This document shows positions 12,391 through 23,931 of a stretch of DNA of 64,000 nucleotides, one piece after another. Location: assembly GCA_905250025.1 (NCBI GenBank), contig CAJNOJ010000236.1, positions 94,610 to 158,609 on the forward strand, given 5' to 3'. This DNA is from Adineta ricciae (lineage: Eukaryota > Rotifera > Eurotatoria > Adinetida > Adinetidae). Under the pieces are notes generated by a model. It saw nothing but the letters and a program-made list of their open reading frames with translations. It ran no database searches and had not been told where the DNA came from. Both the position numbers and the translations under genes were made by a program. Numbering within the stretch: the first letter of the stretch is position 1; each line of letters begins with the position of its first letter.

Positions 12391-12514
12391 CCATCTGTTG
12401 TTTTCGTCTTATTTTGTTTTTTTTGTACAAATGAATCTTTTTCATTGGATTAAAAGTTGAAAATGAACTAAGAACAAGTGAATTCATCTCTCATGACCTC
12501 TCCATATTGCAGAT
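12391..12514 (+). promoter_or_regulatory. Intercistronic spacer with trans-splice-type acceptor
   Basis: This 124-bp spacer separates MMTAG2 from SDHAF4. It ends in an acceptor-like TATTGCAG at 12505-12512, two bases before the SDHAF4 ATG. That leaves almost no room for a conventional 5' UTR, consistent with trans-splicing. Confidence 0.5.
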
Positions 12515-12823
12515 ATGCTCACCCGATTGTATTCATCTATTTTCCGCTCCGCTTGTCTTCAACGTTCGTTTGCTGTGTGTAACACGTTACGTTTACATTC
12601 AACAACAAGTTCAGCTAAAAAAGATTCACAGAAACCGGCAACGAAAATTAAAACACCGGTGGGTAAATTGGATGAAAATGCGCACCCTGATGCAGAACGA
12701 GAACCGTTAAAACCGTGGCCCAATAATAAAAATCCGCACACTGGTGAAATCGGTGGGCCGAGTGGACCGGAACCAACACGGTATGGTGATTGGGAAAGAA
12801 AAGGCAAATGTGTGGATTTTTAA
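12515..12823 (+). CDS. SDHAF4: Succinate dehydrogenase assembly factor 4
   Basis: SDHAF4 is a small mitochondrial matrix chaperone that binds flavinated SDHA before assembly of complex II. The 102-residue single-exon product starts with a typical presequence ([19 protein letters not shown]: basic, hydroxylated, no acidic residue). It ends with the diagnostic family block: [19 protein letters not shown], then [19 protein letters not shown]. The block matches the human protein nearly residue for residue and the length is normal. The gene sits last in the SPOP-like/MMTAG2/SDHAF4 cluster, 124 bp behind its neighbour, and begins two bases after an acceptor-like AG. Confidence 0.93.
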   Translation: MLTRLYSSIFRSACLQRSFAVCNTLRLHSTTSSAKKDSQKPATKIKTPVGKLDENAHPDAEREPLKPWPNNKNPHTGEIGGPSGPEPTRYGDWERKGKCVDF

Positions 12824-12992
12824 TTTTCTAACGTAGTTCTGTATCTCTGTGAGTAAATAGATAAGATTTTCGATTTAGATAAAGTTTATTTATATGAAAT
12901 TTTTTTCTCTATTAATGCATCAACAACTCCTGAAAAGCATATTTTATTTGAAATATAAAAAAAAAGAGATAAGATTTATAAAGGCTCGTTGC

Positions 12993-14383
12993 TTAACGTG
13001 TGCTTCCAAGTGTCGAGTTAACTGAACCAGCAATCGAACATGTTGAACTTGTTGGTGATGAACATTGGTTCATATGAAGATCGCTGGGCTTGGTCGACGT
13101 TGCAGATTGATCGCCATGAGAAAGTGCGCCAGCAGTTCGTTGTTTCAAAGCACTCATATCTTCATGGTATGGAGCTGTAATAACAAGACGTTTGCCATCA
13201 TGAAGGAATGATCGCATATGTTCGACATCAATGTTCTAGAAAGTGATCGAAATGAAATACAGAAAAAGATTTGATCGAAAACATACGGGTGGTAATGTGA
13301 CAGCTTTGTAGATGTATGAACGAGCTGTATGTTGTTTATCTGATGAGCTTGATTCAGCCTAGATGGAAGGAAAGATGATTTGTATTGGAGTAGATGATGA
13401 TATTTGGGATAGATTTACTTGAACGATCAAATCGTGATCTTTAAGGTGGATTTGAATTTGATCGGGACGGAAACCGGTCATGTCCAAGGATAGATCGATC
13501 TTTTTGCCACTTTTTTCAGCATCATCGCTGATTTTGGGTTCGAATGCGCTTTTGAAGAATTCGTCGAAATTGAATTCTTTGACATGAGCACTGTATTGTT
13601 GTACTTGATGATGATGATCATCTGTAAGAGAGGCGAAAATAGAAACGATTTCATACAGACACAAATTTTACCTCGTTCCTTGACTGGTGTGATCAATGGA
13701 AATTCAACGACCAATGTACCTAAAGTAATTGTAAAACTCGTTGTTGCTAAAATTTATTTGATCAGAGATAATAATCAAACCTTTAGCTGTAAGAAACGAT
13801 GTCATGTGTTCAAAACTGGCATTTTCTGGGATATCGTATGTTTTGCGCATTTCTTTGGTGGAAAAGTCTTCACCTAAGATGACAAAGAAGATGTTGGTGC
13901 GAATTTTATTTTCAAATGTTCGATAATGAATGTACCTTCGCGGAATTCTTGTTTACCATCGATGAACAATTTGCGACCAACGACTTTAACGCTCAAATCT
14001 TCCGGTTTATAACCAGATACGTCCAATGTTACACGAAATTTATCAGTATGTGCTCGTTTTTTGTGACCTGTGACTGGACAAAGTTCCCGTTGAAGACGTG
14101 GTGGATCTTGTAACCATCTAAAGCAGTCGAAATGATCATTTGAAATTGAAGAGTCATCAATACGTACTGAAGGGCACTTTGCATACGATGTGAAGCCAGA
14201 TCAACTTCATCGAATGGATCGAATAAATCGAGCGAAGGACCTGAGCAAAGACAAATAGTTTGTCGATCACACGATCGATATTAAATTGAGAATTACCGAA
14301 GAAATTTTCGAAATCGAATAGATGTCGTGGAAAACGACCGACTGGTAAATGATGTTGATCAGCTGAAGTATTCGAATGTGACA
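12993..14383 (-). CDS. Small heat-shock protein with two alpha-crystallin domains
   Basis: Small heat-shock proteins are ATP-independent holdases that keep unfolding proteins soluble. The start ATG is near 14383 (MSHSNTSADQ); the next exon gives GPSLDLFDPFDEVDL, a WDPF-like N-terminal motif. The first alpha-crystallin domain reads FRVTLDVSGYKPEDLSVKVV, GRKLFIDGKQEF, then MRKTYDIPENASFEHMTS and TLVVEFPL. After a linker, a second, divergent domain begins with FDEFFKSAF and reads IDLSLDMTGFRPDQIQIHL, KDHDLIVQ, YIYKAVTLP and GKRLVITAPYHEDM. The stop is at 12993. At least seven short introns interrupt the gene. Tandem alpha-crystallin domains are known in flatworm sHSPs but are unusual in animals generally. 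A role in desiccation or heat tolerance would suit a bdelloid but is inference. Confidence 0.85.
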
Positions 14384-15835
14384 TGATAGAGTGACTTTCA
14401 ACGAAGATAGCAAACGAATGAATAGTTCGATGCGTTTTTACCCAAATTTATGTCGCTGATTTCTTCTATTCTTTCATTTTCATCATTGTTTATTCTATAG
14501 TGAAAGCTCGAGAACAGACAGACTAGACACACATATGCAGCGGTAGAAAAAGAGAAAATATTCGATGCAAATAGACGGCGATTAACTGGACGAGGAAAGT
14601 CTTTGTTTTTACAAGGACAATTCGGTACATAATCAATCGGACTGGTGATTTATTTATACGTTGTATAGTCCATCGAAGAGAAGGATTATCCGATTTCAGT
14701 TGACATTGAAAGAGTAAACGAGGTTTTTCCATTCGGATGAATGAACCAGACTGTTTTAAATAAACGCCTTCGAAGTTTGGACTAAACCGAAACCCTACTT
14801 TTAGTTCAGAGGCTGTACTCAATCCGATTAGAAGAATAATCACCGATGCAAATGAACATCAAATGCAATTGTTGTTCGAGAAAGAGAAAAAACTGATTCA
14901 CATTTTACACTTTATAACCTAACATTTCGCACGAAGAGTTTCCATTATACTTTTGATTATGTATGCATTAAAGACAATAGTTGTATTCAAACCGACACAA
15001 TGATTAAAACAAGAATCCTAACGTAGGAGTAGACAATTAATGAAAGATATTTTTGCAATTTTATTCTTTTTAATGTGCTCTATATGAATTTACTTTAACC
15101 CATTCATAGATGAAATTGGCATTGGCTAATCTTGCAATGGATTAAGAGAACTAAGCTGAAATTTACTTCATGAATTCGTGCTGTTATTTTTAACCATGGG
15201 AGATATATACATTTCGATAGCGAGAATAAATTTTTTCTCTCACCGAGCATTCCGTTTTTACAGCTAGCCACATATTAATCTCTAGCGAAATCTAAGACTC
15301 TCGTCTACTTCTCACGAGCAACAATGTATCAGGACATGAGAATGCTATTGATAAGGTTAATCTAAAGACATTTGATCTTGATGAATTTCCACAAATTTTT
15401 GGGTACTCATTCTCAACTAAAAAATGTCGCTCGTTTTTTTTACCGACTTTCGTCTGTTGGCAAAGTTATTCATTGACAACACGATTTGCTCATCTAGTTT
15501 GCCAGACAGAAATAGCAAATAGGCAAGTAATTGAACATGTTACCGACTTCTTTGATCTAAGTGACATTAATCATCATTATTCATCTCATATTCGATGACG
15601 TTGATTACCTGAAATGATTTATAATAATAGTGAAAATAGACTTGATAGGATGCAATTATAACGTTAGTTCATGTTCTACTGACAGGAACTATTCTTTTCA
15701 CCGTATTGCAAATGTGAGATTTGTACTAGAAAACATCTGTTTGGTTTACAAAATAGGAAAACAAGAAAGAAAACGAACTGAGATAGAAAATCAACATAAC
15801 AAAGCATGAAAACAAACAAATATTCATAAAAGACT
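14384..15835. other. Intergenic region with one uncertain open reading frame
   Basis: No firm gene is seen. On the minus strand at 14523-14843 there is a 106-codon open frame with no ATG. It opens with a hydrophobic run (VIILLIGLSTASE) and continues with an Ig-like looking segment (LLFQCQLKSDNPSLRW). It could be a remnant first exon of a secreted protein, or chance. The remainder, 14900-15660, is AT-rich without coding signal. Confidence 0.35.
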
Positions 15836-17728
15836 TTATCGTTGGCGGCGCCTTGCATGCAGTGCATGAAGTTCACGTAAGGCATTCAAATTCGGTAGTT
15901 GTGTTTTGGCGTGTTTACAGTAGCAAATCTTTTGAAAAGCGCGTCGAAAATGTGCATTACAGAGAGGATAGATCAGCGGGTTGATTGCGGAATTCAAATA
16001 ACCCAACCATATCGATGCAGTGAAAACCTTTTCCGAGATGCAATGATTACACCATGCAACAACTAAGAATAGAATGAAATAGGGCAACCAAGTGAGGGTG
16101 AACACTCCAACGAGCATTCCTAATTGGCGGGCAGCTTTTAATTCTTTTTGTAATGAGGTCGAACGGCTCGGGTTGAGTAAGGCATTGAAGAAATTGATTT
16201 TTGTCGTTCTAAGTGGACTGGTATTCGTCGATGAGTGACTGTTAGTTGTTGAAAACGAGGATTTATCGTTGGCCGACGGAATTTTGAGATGAGCTTCGGT
16301 GGGTAACGATTGGTCGGAGAAAGATTTTGATCTAGAGATGAAGTACATAGAAGAAACAGAAGAAACCTCGTCGGAAAACTTACAAAGTTAGTTTATTTTT
16401 AACTGAATTCCTAGGAAAACTAGACGATTTAGCTCCAGATGATTGTTCAGAAGAGCTGGTTGAACCGATAGAAAATGTTCGTTGTCGTGATTGATTCTTT
16501 TGATTCGATGAAAATTTCTTTTTTGATCGATCGACTGAGTCGGCATACTCGACATAATTCGAGACATGAACAAAGTCGTTGACGTGATTGTGTACTGATG
16601 TTTGATGATGATCTTTATTGCGAGATTTATCATCTTCCTTAATTGAAAATGTAGCTGTCTTTCTTGGTACCATTGCCGTTGGTTTCATCGGACGATCAGA
16701 ATAGCACTGTTGCAATAATGGTAGCATAGGCTTCTTTTGTAATTGCCAAAGGCTTTCTTGTTCTTCTTTTCCGATACTTTTACATGTCGAACAAAAGCAT
16801 TGGCCAGGTTCAATGATGTCGTCAGACTGAATCTCTTGACAATCTGATGAATCCAATGGATTGGCAGCGATACTAGTCGTGACTGCCTGAATATCTGTCT
16901 CATCCAGTTTTTGAATGGTATCATTATCGTATCGGGAGAGGTTGGTCGCGTGAGTCCGATTAAATTTCATTTGTTTTTGTGTGGCTGATGATAGACGTCG
17001 ACCAAACTCCATTTTCGATCGAGAACGGATTGCCACCATAATACGACACGAAATAATAATCATAGTTAACAAAGGTACGTAGAAATTGACTAATGCTGTT
17101 AACGTTTTAAATGTTTTGTTCAAACGAAATGATGTATCACATTCATCGTGATTAATAATATCACTGTGTTTAGGTGCAATATATGACCAAAAGATAACTG
17201 CAGGTGCCCATAATAATGCAACAAACCATATTATAAGAATAAAGACCGTCGCACGACTACGTGTTCGCTGTTGCAGATAACGCAAAGGATAAACAACAGC
17301 CCAATAACGATCAAGACTGAGCAGGACAAGATTGAAGATGCTAGCAGTGCTGAAAAAAATCGGATGCCTTCCGTGTGCTATTTAAAGAGATTCGTTACTT
17401 TCTACCTGGCTACATAGTCGATCGATAACCACATTTTGCAGATTGCTGATGAGAACGGCCATCGACCTGTGATAACAGTTGCCGAACTTAAAGGCATAAC
17501 GAATAAGCCAACAGCTAGATCGGCTATTGCGAGACTAAGAATGAATAAATTCGACACCGTGCGAAGATATTTCTCGGTTTGAATTGCGTAGAGTACGAGA
17601 AGATTGCCGCAAACAGTAAATATTGATATGCTCGAAAGTAGACCGCCAAGGATGATTTTTTGTATGATTTTTTCGACGAAGATTGTCGAATTATATGATG
17701 CAACTTGTGACGTGTCATTCATACTCAT
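15836..17728 (-). CDS. Class A GPCR, histamine H1/aminergic-like
   Basis: This is a seven-helix amine receptor. Exons are about 17407-17728, then from about 17350 down to an intron near 16330-16390, then to TAA at 15836. TM1 has CGNLLVLYAI and TM2 has NLFILSLAIADLAVG. TM3 has WLSIDYVASTASIFN, with the amine-binding Asp, and then LLSLDRYWAVVYPL (DRY). TM4 has LLWAPAVIFWSY and TM5 has NFYVPLLTMIIISCRIM. A long third intracellular loop of over 200 residues is rich in Ser and Thr. TM6 has KAARQLGMLVGVFTLTWLPY, and TM7 has IWLGYLNSAINPLIYPLCN. The DYVASTASIF and IWLGY..NPLIYPLCN blocks match vertebrate H1 receptors best; muscarinic receptors share the LWAPAVIFW block. An aminergic ligand is therefore likely, but histamine versus another amine is not settled by sequence. 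Two ATGs begin the frame (17726, 17720); the first is used. Confidence 0.85.
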
Positions 17729-18744
17729 TTATCAACGTAAATACGGAATTATCATCGGCCGTTTAATAATCTGAGTATTTAAAATAAAATCTAAAGAAGC
17801 TTTTTCCGAATCTGAAAGCAAATTATGAAAAACTCCTCTGTTCATCTGGTTATAATTCAATTGAATTAGGAGAGGAAAGAAACTCAAGCGAGAGAATGTC
17901 AACCATCGTGTAATTTTATTTGACATCTAAGCTAGATTTACTTAAGCATGATCATCAGAATAAGAAGAAAAGAATTATGCTCATTCTCGATGGAAGAAAT
18001 GCTGAATTCTTCTCTTTATATGAAGAGAACAGGTGTGAAAACGAAAGCAAAATATTTTGTTAAAAAATTCTACACTGAAAAACCTTCTTTATTGAGCAAA
18101 CCGGATTAGATAAACAAAAAACAACGCAATGGATTGAACAGCAGCAAGTCTATCGTTTTTGCTGATATTGACATGTCACTATTATGCCATCGGAAAGATG
18201 ACAGTGAAATGAAAACAAGTGACATCGATAAAAAAAAAAGCTAGATGAAGAGAAGAGAGAAAAGGATTGCAAGTGTAATTGATGGTGAATAAGAGTACGA
18301 AAACATTTGACATAAAGGAATAAGAACTGATTGTGACAAATTCTCTTTCATTTTCTCTTTTTCTCATTTCCGAAATCATTCATGTTTCTCTGAAGTCATT
18401 TTCTCTCTCCATCTCGCAAAACCGTAAGATTTCTCGAGTATCTCATCGAATAAAAAACAAACAAAGATGCCTCAAGAAGCCAAAACTCCGTACAACTACA
18501 TTTAACCGTTTGTATCAACAAATCTTCTCGACAACGTACCCACACTGTGTTATTAGTGCTTTCACATGTACTTTATACGATGATCGCACAGTACAGTACG
18601 TGTCAGATCGTGATGAAAAAGTAGGATCTCGACACACCACTCCACACGGTATGAAAGCAAAAGACAAAACATGACATTCCGCGGTAAACTTTCTATCATG
18701 CTGTTTAAAACTTTCATAGAAATATTGTTTCGCACCGGACTTAC

Positions 18745-19188
18745 GAGAAAACTTCCCCAGGTGTTCAAGATCTTTAGATTTTACTTTTTGACGATAGGTA
18801 AAACTCAATGAGATACGAAAAATCTCTGAAGGATTCGTGCGCTTAGTTATAGGTATTTTACTGGAATTTTTCGCGTATACCAAGGCATCTACTAACGAAT
18901 CGAATGTCAGTATCTTGAGCTCAGATTTTATCTACAGATAGGTATATTAGCAGATAGAAAGTTCTGAAAATTTCAGCTCCAAACAATGTTTTCTTTCTGA
19001 AATATCAAAATCGAAAAGAAAAAGAACAACTGAAGAATCTTCAGAAAGCGATGGCTGATTTTTCGATTTTGATATTTCAGAAAGAAAACATTGCTTTGAG
19101 CTAAAATTTTCAGGACTTTCTATCTGCCAATATACCCATCTGTAGGTAAAATCTAAAGGTCTTGAACACCTGGGAAAGTTCCCTCGTT
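18745..19188. mobile_element. Imperfect foldback (long inverted repeat) element
   Basis: The inner arms 18922-19017 and 19060-19155 are reverse complements over about 96 bp with roughly nine mismatches, separated by about 42 bp. The left arm contains TCTACAGATAGGTATATTAG; the right arm, inverted, gives CCTACAGATGGGTATATTGG. The outer arms 18745-18784 and 19148-19188 also pair: CCAGGTGTTCAAGATCTTTA on the left, and the inverted right copy differs at one base (CCAGGTGTTCAAGACCTTTA). The left half carries an extra 135 bp between outer and inner arms. No open reading frame is present. The structure fits a foldback or MITE-type element, or a locus able to give a long hairpin RNA. The mismatches show age. 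Confidence 0.7.
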
Positions 19189-21184
19189 AGTTAAAGAATT
19201 GATTGTCTCCTTTTCGTTAAACAAAGATATCTCTCTCGTCAACGATCGAAAAAAAATGTCACCGTAGTAAAAATCTTCAAGAAAAGAAGCATCCATATGG
19301 TGGGTGCGTGTCTTATACGTGAATGATTCTCTAAATTATTTTTTCATTCAAATGTATATGTATGCATATTCAGAATACAAGCCTCAGAACGGATTTTTCA
19401 TGATTAATCACGCAATAGTACGAGCGAACAAAGCAATGATGAAGGATCTCTGCTCAACTTGACTGTCTTCTTCGCAGAAATCATTGTTTTACATCGAGAA
19501 CTGATGAAATTTGTTTTTCTAGGAGAGAAAAGTGCACGATAAGGAACATCTACGTCATTGTCTTGCGTCTGGTTCTTTATTCATTTCAAATTTCATAGGA
19601 AATTGTTTCATCCGACTCCAAGAAAAGGTATTAGATACTATTCATTCATTCATTTATTCAATGACTTTTTCGAAAACAAAGAAGTAGAAAAACCGATTAT
19701 TTCCATCCTTTTTTCTTTCTAAATATATTATAAATCGCAGTGCTTTCAAGGAAAGCTAACAAAAGAGAAAAAAGCAATTGTAAACTTTTCATTGATTTAC
19801 TTACTTCATCTTACATATTATCTACAGTGAGAAATACGATTATCTACAAGTCTTAGATTAGAGCACGAAACTATCGTTTTTTTTTCTCCGTTTAGCTTCT
19901 TGTCATTCTAATATAGAAAGTTTCTCGCAATTTATATCTAATTATTGCAGCAAAATCTTATATGTGCCGTTCGTTGTCGAGTTCTTATCATCAATAATCA
20001 AAATATTCTGGAAGCTTTCCTTCATGACACTATATCTATTTCATGCTACTTGTCACTAATAACGCATAGCGACCATGCGCTGTCGATATAATCTAGCTGA
20101 TAGAGCATACTCCTTCAACTGCATACACACCCTTAATCGTATTAGAATGCGCAACGAACACGAGAAGAAAAATATGAGAAATGTAGACGAAGAAAAACTA
20201 TATAGACTGATCAAATATAGCAAAATCTAATTGCTCTTTCCCTAAAAAAAATATAATAGGATCACTTTAATGGGACACAAATATATCATAATCGAACATC
20301 TTATGAAAAAAAGCCGACTATTCCAATCGAATATTGATTTTGGAAGATTTATCTGCTCAATCAGATTAGAAATCACATCGACGGGAACATTTACTCTTCA
20401 GTAAACTTATTAACAATCGTCTTGTATATGCGAAATTACAATCTAATGATAAAAAAAACTTGTTGTTTTTTCGACCTTTGTTACTAAATATCTGATCGCT
20501 CATTGACATTTGTAATTATCAATCGAATAACACCCTAATTATTTAAATAGCTAATAAACGATGAGATCAGGCAATGTAATTGACTAATAATCTCTTTAAC
20601 TAACTACCTCCACTGCTCATCATTAAGTAAATCCTCAATGTTTACCTTCAGGTAATAGTTAACTAAACATGAAATGTAACATTCACGTTCTGACTGATCC
20701 GCTCAAGATTGTTGTTGTGTTCGTAACACTTTCGATTCGACACAGAAGTCTAATGAACTAAGTACACGGTATTTATCTTAACTAGACGCGTCTGTGACAC
20801 ATGATTAAACAACATGCAATATAGTCATGTTCTCACAAATCATGATAAACAGTCCGATCGATAAATTAATCCCTATCGAAAATCATAATGGAAGATTTCT
20901 TCAACGAGAGAGAGAGAGAAAAAAGAAACGAACATCGACTAGTCGAATAAAAATATATTTAATGTTACCTTGATGAGATCATCGATCGCCTACACATGAA
21001 ATCAATTTCTATTTTGTATGTGCTTGTAAAAGCATCGAACATGTCAACGTCGAAGAATGATTCTGCTTATATAAGGCTTGGACTCTCAATTTGACAGTCA
21101 ATACCATAAGCAAGGAAGGCAGACAAACAGAAAGAACATTATTGATTAACATGTAATTGATGAATGAATATATCTATGCATAGG

Positions 21185-21707
21185 TGTCATAATATCATTA
21201 CGCTGGGTATCCAGAGCTGAATGTCTCGATACCCAGGAGGATAGCCAAATTGACTTCATCTGTCGATCTCGTTAGCCGTTACCGGATAATCAAAGTGTAT
21301 CTTTTGAGATTTGAGGAATTTGAGTGAATTTGGTCAGACTATCTCGCGACCACAAATCAAAACTACATACTTCTTGAGGGTGCAGGAAAAAGCTTGGTAC
21401 GTGGACGAAAGCCTTTTAGGATTTTAACTCCAACAAGTGATACCTTGACGAGGGCTTCGTATGCTCATCAGCTGTGGCTCAGCAACTTAGGCGTACAGTA
21501 CCGAATTACATTCCCTTCTGGATTCTCATAGCTCTTGCTGTCTCTGATACCATTCAGTGCTTCCATTAGACTCTGGTCTTGAACAGCAACTTCTTCAGAG
21601 GCCATTAGTCGATATCCATCTCGTTACCCGCTGGGTATCGACCAAATTCCTCTGGATATACTGTTGTCGATTTTTAAACGGATACCCAAGGTAATAATAT
21701 TATGACA
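21185..21707. mobile_element. MITE-like element with 28-bp terminal inverted repeats
   Basis: The left end, 21185-21212, begins TGTCATAATATCATTACGCT and runs into GGGTATCC. The right end, 21680-21707, read on the minus strand, begins TGTCATAATATTATTACCTT and runs into GGGTATCC. That is 25 of 28 identical. The body of about 470 bp has no coding capacity. A shorter GATACCC/GGGTATC motif recurs inside (21228, 21634). Size, terminal repeats and lack of a transposase fit a non-autonomous DNA transposon. I could not fix a target-site duplication. Confidence 0.72.
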
Positions 21708-22114
21708 TCACTCTATATATGAGATAATAATTATCTTTAATCAGTGTATATTAGTTAGTGGAAAAGAAGAACTGCTCTACACATAGGAATGGGCTGGTTT
21801 GTGATAAAAAAGCAACTTTGGTCACGTGATTGACTTGGAAAGTAAATCTGTGTGTAGAAGATGAAAAACTGTTGTTCTGTTTGTAAGAAAATGAATATTT
21901 CCTATTCGAGAATCAATTATTGCTTTGCATTTCTATATTTATCGTTTATTTATTATCTTGCAAATCAGCTGCGTGATTAAGTCGACAGAAAACAGCCTAA
22001 TTTTCACGGAAATCAATACCAGCGTTTCCATATATAATGAATTCATTTTCTAAAGTATCAATTTGTCAGCGATAAAACGAACTGAATTGCAGTTCAAATG
22101 CAATTATCTTAGAT

Positions 22115-23100
22115 TTATTCAAAATTTGACTTTTCGTATGTATTTACATATAAAGATTTGTCCGTTCTATTCAATGGAATTGTTGGATGAGAATAACGAG
22201 TAACCATGTGATTATCTGTTAATTTATTCATTTGATATTCATCATTTATCGGGATATTAGCGACACGGTTTTGTATCGTTTTATTTGCTGGATAATACGG
22301 ATATTTCGTTTCAGGTTGCATTGGACGAGTCTCATTGTTGTGATCGTACTGATCGGTCATGTGACACGTCACATAAATTGTCCATAAGCCTAACAGAAGA
22401 CAAAGACAGCCAGATGTGATCTCTGAAATGAGTATAGGCACAAGTGTCAATGCAGCTCGAGTGATTATTTTTACACAACCACGTTGCTCGTCTTGATCAG
22501 CGTATAACAATCGATATTTATCATCACGATTACATTCTGCTGCTTGAGAGTATTGCTTCGTCCATGTTGAATCTTGTGTTGTACAACAATCGTTACTATT
22601 TTCAATTTTGAGCAATTCATCTCTTGCTGATGTCTCTAGATTTTCTAGTTTCAGTCGACTTGTTCATCTTGAAATGCTGATCACTTACTATTGTGAAGAA
22701 TGAAATCGACGAGCAATCGTTCGATATCAATAGAGAAATTGTCCACAATATTCTGCACGAATCCGAGCATAATAACCGCCAGAACAATGAGACCAATGCC
22801 TAGAATAATATTCGAGACAATGGAAATGATCAACATTTCCGTTCGACCATCGAGAAGAACAGCAATAAATGCAAGAATAGACGAAAGACATACAATAATG
22901 CTAATGATAATAGCAATCGTTGGAAATGATTTATTTATTTTATTAGTGACATAGTCACGCTTACGTTCACGATTCAACAGACTTGCATCACGTTGTAATC
23001 GATAGAGACTTAGAATAAATGTGATCGAAGCTGTTATAATGACTAAACAGCTCAAAGAGTAGAGAATATAATGGCTGGCTGATTGTTTAATGAGTGTCAT
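22115..23100 (-). CDS. Tetraspanin-like four-helix membrane protein
   Basis: Two exons are visible, joined across an intron near 22635-22682. The join gives HNKTSARDELLKIENSNDCC. Helices: YILYSLSCLVIITASITFIL (TM1), TIAIIISIIVCLSSILAFIA (TM2) and IISIVSNIILGIGLIVLAVI (TM3). Then comes a large extracellular loop with a CC pair (NDCCTTQ), a later Cys (AAECNRDD) and QRGCVKII just before TM4 (ILISEITSGCLCLLLGLWTI). This is tetraspanin architecture: small first loop, large second loop with CC and pre-TM4 Cys. The usual CCG is CCT here, so the family member is divergent. A cytosolic tail of about 80 residues rich in Asn, Pro and Tyr follows. Tetraspanins organise membrane microdomains; no specific partner can be named. 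The start is ATG at 23098-23100. Confidence 0.65.
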
Positions 23101-23931
23101 TCGATGGCGAGAAGAGAGACTTAGTTTCCAGAGACAAAAAACGCGCTTTAGAGAAGTAAGAAGAATGTATGTGTAAAATAAAGATAAATTGGAAATACAT
23201 TCTCAAGAGATTGTAAAACAAATACAGCAGCTTGACTTAATATGACGTTCGTTTTTGAGAGAAATCGGTCGCGTCGACCTTTTTCGCTGCAGTCATTTCG
23301 ATGATTTGTCATCCGATATGATTTTATTATTTCCGTTTTTCTTCAACGAATAGTTCATGTTCATTGCAATCCTCATAGGATCATCATTAGTAGAAGCAAC
23401 TGAATGTGTATTCACAAATGGCACTTGATTAACGTCTGGGAAGCTTCGAAATAAGAAAGGATTTCTCTCATAGGTTGAACTATTTATTATTGATTTTCTC
23501 TCATTCTTATCATGGCATTCAGTTGATTGAAGTTGTGGTTACAGCGTCAAGAGGATGACTTTTTCTTTTGAACGATGCGGCGTCAACAGTACGAGAACAG
23601 GACGCAGGAAAAAAAAACTTTCCAGAGAGCGGCGAAAGAGGAAAAGAAAACGAATCGTTGAATGCTGGAATTATGATAATAGTTGTTGCATACATTCTCC
23701 TTTCCTCAATGATGAACGTGCTTCTCGGAATTTCTTTTACAACTCGTCCGCTAGTAGTGAACTCTGAATCTAAATATATGTTTGCTCTAGGTTTTTTTCT
23801 ATTTCCTTTTTTTCCTTTCTGTCTATGTTTGACAAGGAAATGAGAGCGAACGTTCGCCTTATACTGTGTCCTTTTTCTTTCTTGTTTCTTTCTCCCAACT
23901 AGTTCGAATACATCGACATAAAAGCTCACTT
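23101..23931. other. Divergent intergenic region
   Basis: The region separates the divergent tetraspanin-like and MIT-domain genes. Open frames on both strands around 23519-23929 are low-complexity Lys/Arg-rich readings and are not convincing. A CCCAACTAG acceptor-like site near 23893-23901 precedes the MIT gene. Confidence 0.45.

Larger units (their letters stand above)
17729..22114. other. 4.4-kb gene-poor interval
   Basis: No coding gene is supported. It contains the foldback element at 18745-19188 and the MITE-like element at 21185-21707 (listed separately), plus a GA microsatellite near 20908-20925. The rest is AT-rich sequence with many stops on both strands. It lies upstream of the H1-like receptor and downstream of the tetraspanin-like gene, so distal control elements for the receptor may lie here. 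Confidence 0.6.

Noticed and set aside
23519-23929. Minus-strand 136-codon frame
   Set aside because: Low-complexity Lys/Arg-rich translation, no family resemblance, and the region lies in a divergent promoter interval.
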